Source of the DNA: Jiangella anatolica
GTDB lineage: Bacteria > Actinomycetota > Actinomycetes > Jiangellales > Jiangellaceae
Direction: 5' to 3'
NCBI RefSeq assembly: GCF_003236295.1
Contig: NZ_POTW01000068.1
Location: forward strand, 1-37,402
DNA: 37,402 bases
Below, in pieces: positions 34,120-37,402 of this stretch. Every line of letters begins with the position of its first letter. Positions within the stretch are counted from its first letter, which is position 1. A program made the translations under genes and the position numbers. The notes beneath the pieces are model-generated. The model was given only the letters and a program-made list of their open reading frames with translations. It searched no databases and was not told the origin of the DNA.

Positions 34120-36840
34120 TCAGCGGCTGTCGCTGCCCTCCGTGGCCAGCGCCGCACGACCCGCCTCCAGACGCGCGACGGGCACGCGGAACGGCGAGCA
34201 CGACACGTAGTCGAGCTTGATCGACTCGAAGAAGTGGATCGAGGCGGGGTCGCCGCCGTGCTCGCCGCAGACGCCCAGCTCCAGGTCGTGGCGGGTCTCC
34301 TTGCCCTCCCAGGCGGCGATCGACACCAGCCGGCCGACGCCGTCGGCGTCGATGGACTCGAACGGGCTGACGCCGAAGACGCCGCGTTCGAGGTAGGCCG
34401 GGAAGAACGTCGCCTCGACATCGTCGCGGGAGAAGCCCCAGGTGGTCTGGGTGAGGTCGTTGGTGCCGAAGGAGAAGAACTCGGCCGCCTCGGCGATCGC
34501 GTGGGCTGTCATCGCCGCCCGCGGCAGCTCGATCATCGTGCCGATCGGGAACCGCAGCTCGGTCCCGGTCTCGGCGGCGACCTCGGCCACCGTCGCCTCG
34601 GCCATGTCGCGGATCGCCTCCAGCTCCTGGACGGCGGCGACCAGCGGGACCATGATCTGCGGCCGCGGGTCCAGCCCGCGGCCCAGCAGCTCGGCGGCCG
34701 CCTCGGCGATCGCGCGCACCTGCAGCTGGAACAGCCCCGGCACGACCAGCCCGAGCCGCACGCCGCGCATGCCGAGCATCGGGTTCTGCTCGTGCAGCCG
34801 CTGCACCTCGGCGAGCAGGGCGGCGGCCTCGGCGTCGGGCGAACCGGTCGCCTCCGCGACGGCGACCCGGACCGACAGATCGGTGAGGTCGGGCAGGAAC
34901 TCGTGCAGCGGCGGGTCGAGCAGCCGGATCGTCACCGGGTGCCCGTCCATCGCCTCCAGGATCTCGGTGAAGTCGGCGCGCTGCAGCGGCCGCAGCTCGT
35001 CCAGGCCCGCGTCGCGCTGCTCCGGGGTGCGGGCCAGGATGACGTGCTCGACGATCTTGCGCCTGGCGCCGAGGAACATGTGCTCGGTGCGGCACAGCCC
35101 GATCCCGGCGGCGCCGAGGTCACGCGCCCGGCGGGCGTCCTCGCCGGTGTCGGCGTTGGCCCGCACCTCCATCCGGCGGCGGGCGTCGGCGTGGCGCATG
35201 GTCCGCAGGACGGCGGCGACGACCTCCTGCCGGGCGACGTCGGCCCGCTCCCCCGATGCCGGAGCCGACGGCGCCGGCTCGGACCCGTACAGCGCGTCCA
35301 CCACCGCCGACGGCACCACCGGCACGGCGCCGAGGAACACCTCGCCGGTGCCGCCGTCGATGGAGATCACGTCGCCCTCGGCCACGCGGACGCCGTCGGG
35401 CGTGCTGAACTCGCGCGCCCGCGGGTCGACCCGCAGCGCCTCGACGCCGACGACGCAGGTGCGGCCCATGCCGCGCGCGACGACCGCGGCGTGCGACGTC
35501 TTGCCGCCGCGCGAGGTCAGGACGCCGCGCGAGGCGACCATGCCGCGCAGGTCGTCGGGGTTGGTCTCACGCCGGACGAGGATGACGTCGTCGCCCTGCT
35601 GTGCCCACTCGACGGCCGTGGCGGAGTCGAACGCCGCCTTGCCGACGGCGGCGCCGGGGCTGGCGGCCATGCCGCGGGCGATCGGCGTCCGTGCGGCGGC
35701 CGGGTCGAACTGCGGGAACATCAGCTGCGCGAGCTGCGCGCCGGTGACCCGCGAGAGCGCCTCGTCCTCGTCGATGAGCCCCTCGTCCACCAGCTGGCCG
35801 GCGATCCGGAACGCCGCGGCCGCCGTCCGCTTGCCGACCCGGGTCTGCAGCATCCAGAGCTTGCCGCGCTCGATGGTGAACTCGATGTCGCAGAGGTCCA
35901 GGTAGTGCTTCTCCAGCGTCTCCATGATGTCGAGCAGCTGGCCGTAGGAGGTCTTGTCCAGCCGTTCCAGCTCGGCCAGCGGCAGCGTGTTGCGGATGCC
36001 GGCGACGACGTCCTCGCCCTGTGCGTTCGGCAGGTAGTCGCCGTAGACGCCCTGCTCGCCGGTCGCGGGGTCGCGGGTGAACGCGACGCCGGTGCCGGAG
36101 TCCGGCCCGAGGTTCCCGAACACCATCGCGACGATGTTCACGGCCGTGCCGAGGTCGTCGGGGATGCGCTCCTGACGGCGGTAGATGCGGGCCCGCTCGG
36201 TGTGCCACGAGTCGAAGACGGCGCGGACGGCGAGATCGAGCTGGGTGCGCGGGTCCTGCGGGAACTCGCTGCCGCTGTCGGCCCGGACGATGTTCTTGAA
36301 CTCGGCGACGAGCTCCCGCAGGTCCTCGACGGTGAGGTCGACGTCGGACTCGGCGCCGCTGTCCTTCTTGCGGTTCTCCAGCGCCTCGTCGAAGCGCTCG
36401 CCGTCGACGCCGAGCACCGTCTTGCCGAACATCTGCACCAGCCGCCGGTAGGAGTCCCAGGCGAACCGCTCGTCGCCGGCGACGGCGGCCAGCCCGGCGA
36501 CCGAGGTGTCGGTGAGGCCGACGTTGAGGACGGTGTCCATCATCCCGGGCATCGAGAACTTGGCCCCGGAGCGCACCGACACCAGCAGCGGGTCGGCCGC
36601 GTCGCCGAGCCGCTTGCCCATCCCGGCCTCCAGGGCGGCCAGGTGCCGGTCGACCTCGTCGGTGAGGCCGTCCGGCTCACGCCCGGTGGCCAGGTACGTG
36701 CGGCAGGCCTCGGTGCTGATGGTGAAGCCCGGCGGGACGGGGAGCCCCAGTGACGTCATCTCGGCGAGGTTGGCGCCCTTGCCGCCCAGTAGGTCGCGCT
36801 GGTCCTTGCTGCCCTCGGTGAAGTCGAATACGTACTGCAC
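34120..36840 (-). CDS. ppdK: Pyruvate, phosphate dikinase
   Basis: The protein is 906 aa from the GTG at 36840, with GGAGGG seven bases upstream; longer frames add unrelated residues. Order: N-terminal ATP-grasp domain (QYVFDFTEG, LLGGKGANLAEMTSLGLPVPPGFTIS, SMPGMMDTVLNVG), swivelling phosphohistidine domain with the acceptor His in SRGGKTSHAAVVARGMG, and a C-terminal PEP/pyruvate TIM barrel (IGLCRTEHMF, LGMRGVRLG, FFSFGTNDLTQTTWGF, catalytic Cys in GVCGEHGGDP). It interconverts PEP, AMP and PPi with pyruvate, ATP and phosphate in the cytoplasm. A TAGGCT box at 36893-36898 (minus) may be its -10, giving a leader of about 45 bases. The normal size is 870-900 aa, so it is full length. Confidence 0.95.
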   Translation of the reverse strand: MQYVFDFTEGSKDQRDLLGGKGANLAEMTSLGLPVPPGFTISTEACRTYLATGREPDGLTDEVDRHLAALEAGMGKRLGDAADPLLVSVRSGAKFSMPGMMDTVLNVGLTDTSVAGLAAVAGDERFAWDSYRRLVQMFGKTVLGVDGERFDEALENRKKDSGAESDVDLTVEDLRELVAEFKNIVRADSGSEFPQDPRTQLDLAVRAVFDSWHTERARIYRRQERIPDDLGTAVNIVAMVFGNLGPDSGTGVAFTRDPATGEQGVYGDYLPNAQGEDVVAGIRNTLPLAELERLDKTSYGQLLDIMETLEKHYLDLCDIEFTIERGKLWMLQTRVGKRTAAAAFRIAGQLVDEGLIDEDEALSRVTGAQLAQLMFPQFDPAAARTPIARGMAASPGAAVGKAAFDSATAVEWAQQGDDVILVRRETNPDDLRGMVASRGVLTSRGGKTSHAAVVARGMGRTCVVGVEALRVDPRAREFSTPDGVRVAEGDVISIDGGTGEVFLGAVPVVPSAVVDALYGSEPAPSAPASGERADVARQEVVAAVLRTMRHADARRRMEVRANADTGEDARRARDLGAAGIGLCRTEHMFLGARRKIVEHVILARTPEQRDAGLDELRPLQRADFTEILEAMDGHPVTIRLLDPPLHEFLPDLTDLSVRVAVAEATGSPDAEAAALLAEVQRLHEQNPMLGMRGVRLGLVVPGLFQLQVRAIAEAAAELLGRGLDPRPQIMVPLVAAVQELEAIRDMAEATVAEVAAETGTELRFPIGTMIELPRAAMTAHAIAEAAEFFSFGTNDLTQTTWGFSRDDVEATFFPAYLERGVFGVSPFESIDADGVGRLVSIAAWEGKETRHDLELGVCGEHGGDPASIHFFESIKLDYVSCSPFRVPVARLEAGRAALATEGSDSR

Positions 36841-37062
36841 AGGCCGGCCCTCCGTGTGTCGCGTACGGCATCCATCGGGTGGATTTGCGCGGAGCCTAAC
36901 GACGCCGGCCGGGTGCTCGTCTGGACCACATCCGGACCATTTCCGGCGACTGTGGCCACGCAGGCCCGATTCCCACGTGCGACCCCGATCCATGATCGGT
37001 GGCGCGTGATGCACGGCACACGTACTGGTACGCACCTCCCCTTACCAGTGGGCGGAGAGCCG
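36841..37062. other. Intergenic region upstream of ppdK
   Basis: It holds the ppdK ribosome site and possible -10, and the short perfect inverted repeat CCGATC-CAT-GATCGG near 36985. Beyond these I see no gene or RNA. Confidence 0.4.
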
Positions 37063-37317
37063 TCAGCCGGGCGCGGAGGTGGACGTCCCGCCGGGGAGGT
37101 CCTCGCCGATGGTGTCGCTGAGCTGGTCGACGTTGAAGACGAGCCAGACGAAGATGCCGGCCGCGAGCGCGGAGACGACGATCGTGCCGAGGGAGAACTT
37201 CGAGTGCACGGCCCGGTAGATGACGAACACGATCGCGACGGTGACGGCGACGGTGCGCAGCACCGGCTGCAGGTCCACCGCGGTGGTGGACGCCCAGTCG
37301 AGGAGGCCGGTCTGCAT
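37063..37317 (-). CDS. Small membrane protein, hypothetical
   Basis: The protein has 84 aa with ATG at 37317. It has two hydrophobic helices, about residues 20-36 (VLRTVAVTVAIVFVIYR) and 43-63 (LGTIVVSALAAGIFVWLVFNV), and an acidic, Gly/Ser-rich tail. GGAGG ends one base before the ATG, too close for normal use; a TATCGT box (37324-37329) lies six bases before the ATG, so a leaderless mRNA is likely. It resembles small actinomycete integral membrane proteins with no known function. Confidence 0.75.
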   Translation of the reverse strand: MQTGLLDWASTTAVDLQPVLRTVAVTVAIVFVIYRAVHSKFSLGTIVVSALAAGIFVWLVFNVDQLSDTIGEDLPGGTSTSAPG

Positions 37318-37329
37318 GCCTCCACGATA
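37318..37329 (-). promoter_or_regulatory. -10 box of the small membrane protein gene, leaderless geometry
   Basis: TATCGT (37324-37329, minus) is followed by six bases and ATG, the same spacing as at dnaG and dgt. Confidence 0.4.
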
Positions 37330-37402
37330 CGGACGCGTCCCATCCGCCGCTTCTGTTCGCCCAACACCCGGACGGCGGGCGGGGGCGGGATGCCGGCAGG
37401 GG

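Noticed and set aside
36841-37035. An N-terminal extension of PPDK from an upstream start
   Set aside because: The added residues do not resemble the family; the GTG at 36840 has a good ribosome site and the typical QYVFDF start.

Overview
This 37.4 kb window has very high GC, strong G/C third-codon bias, GTG and TTG starts, hairpin terminators without U-tracts and several apparently leaderless genes. It also carries typical actinomycete genes (GTG-start dnaG, dgt, a CE1758/CE1759-like flavin monooxygenase pair, LPDTG surface proteins). I infer a soil- or plant-associated high-GC actinomycete; a Jiangella-like genus is a guess from the overall feel of the proteins and is not proven.

Region 1 (1-976, minus) is the N-terminal two thirds of an IS1182-like transposase cut by the window edge. 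It is followed by about 380 bases without a gene that contain inverted repeats.

Region 2 (1355-21207) is the main accessory locus. Reading leftward from a promoter near 19870 it encodes a Gfo/Idh/MocA oxidoreductase, a sugar ABC importer (double ATPase, two permeases, lipoprotein binding protein), a sugar isomerase/epimerase, two giant secreted ThuA-GSDH-PKD-CBM proteins (1920 and 1557 aa; the second also has a DUF1080 domain), and a small membrane-anchored hypothetical protein. The first four genes overlap by ATGA. Strong GC-rich hairpins separate the later genes. A divergent ROK-family repressor gene sits at the head, with an inverted repeat over the promoter that is a good candidate operator. 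The domain set (Gfo/Idh/MocA + TIM-barrel isomerase + ThuA + DUF1080) matches families known from 3-keto-glycoside metabolism. I therefore read the locus as a regulated system for oxidising, cleaving and importing a glycoside, with the oxidation and cleavage modules fused into secreted proteins.

Region 3 (21208-26073): an array of alternating GTCACCTGATC half-palindromes lies between convergent genes. It is followed by an FMN reductase and LLM monooxygenase pair, a 600-base stretch without a convincing gene, a xylulokinase-like FGGY kinase, a FrnE/DsbA-like oxidoreductase and a 39-codon peptide ending in a Cys-X4-Cys motif. The monooxygenase and the peptide share a 14-bp palindrome just upstream.

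Region 4 (26148-32441) is housekeeping: dnaG primase interrupted in its zinc finger by a 313-aa intein with a LAGLIDADG-type endonuclease region, an Fpg/Nei DNA glycosylase, a dNTP triphosphohydrolase, and an L-2-hydroxyglutarate oxidase.

Region 5 (32513-37317) has two related LPDTG surface proteins with PTEP repeats (one with an apparent frameshift in its signal peptide), pyruvate phosphate dikinase, and a small membrane protein.
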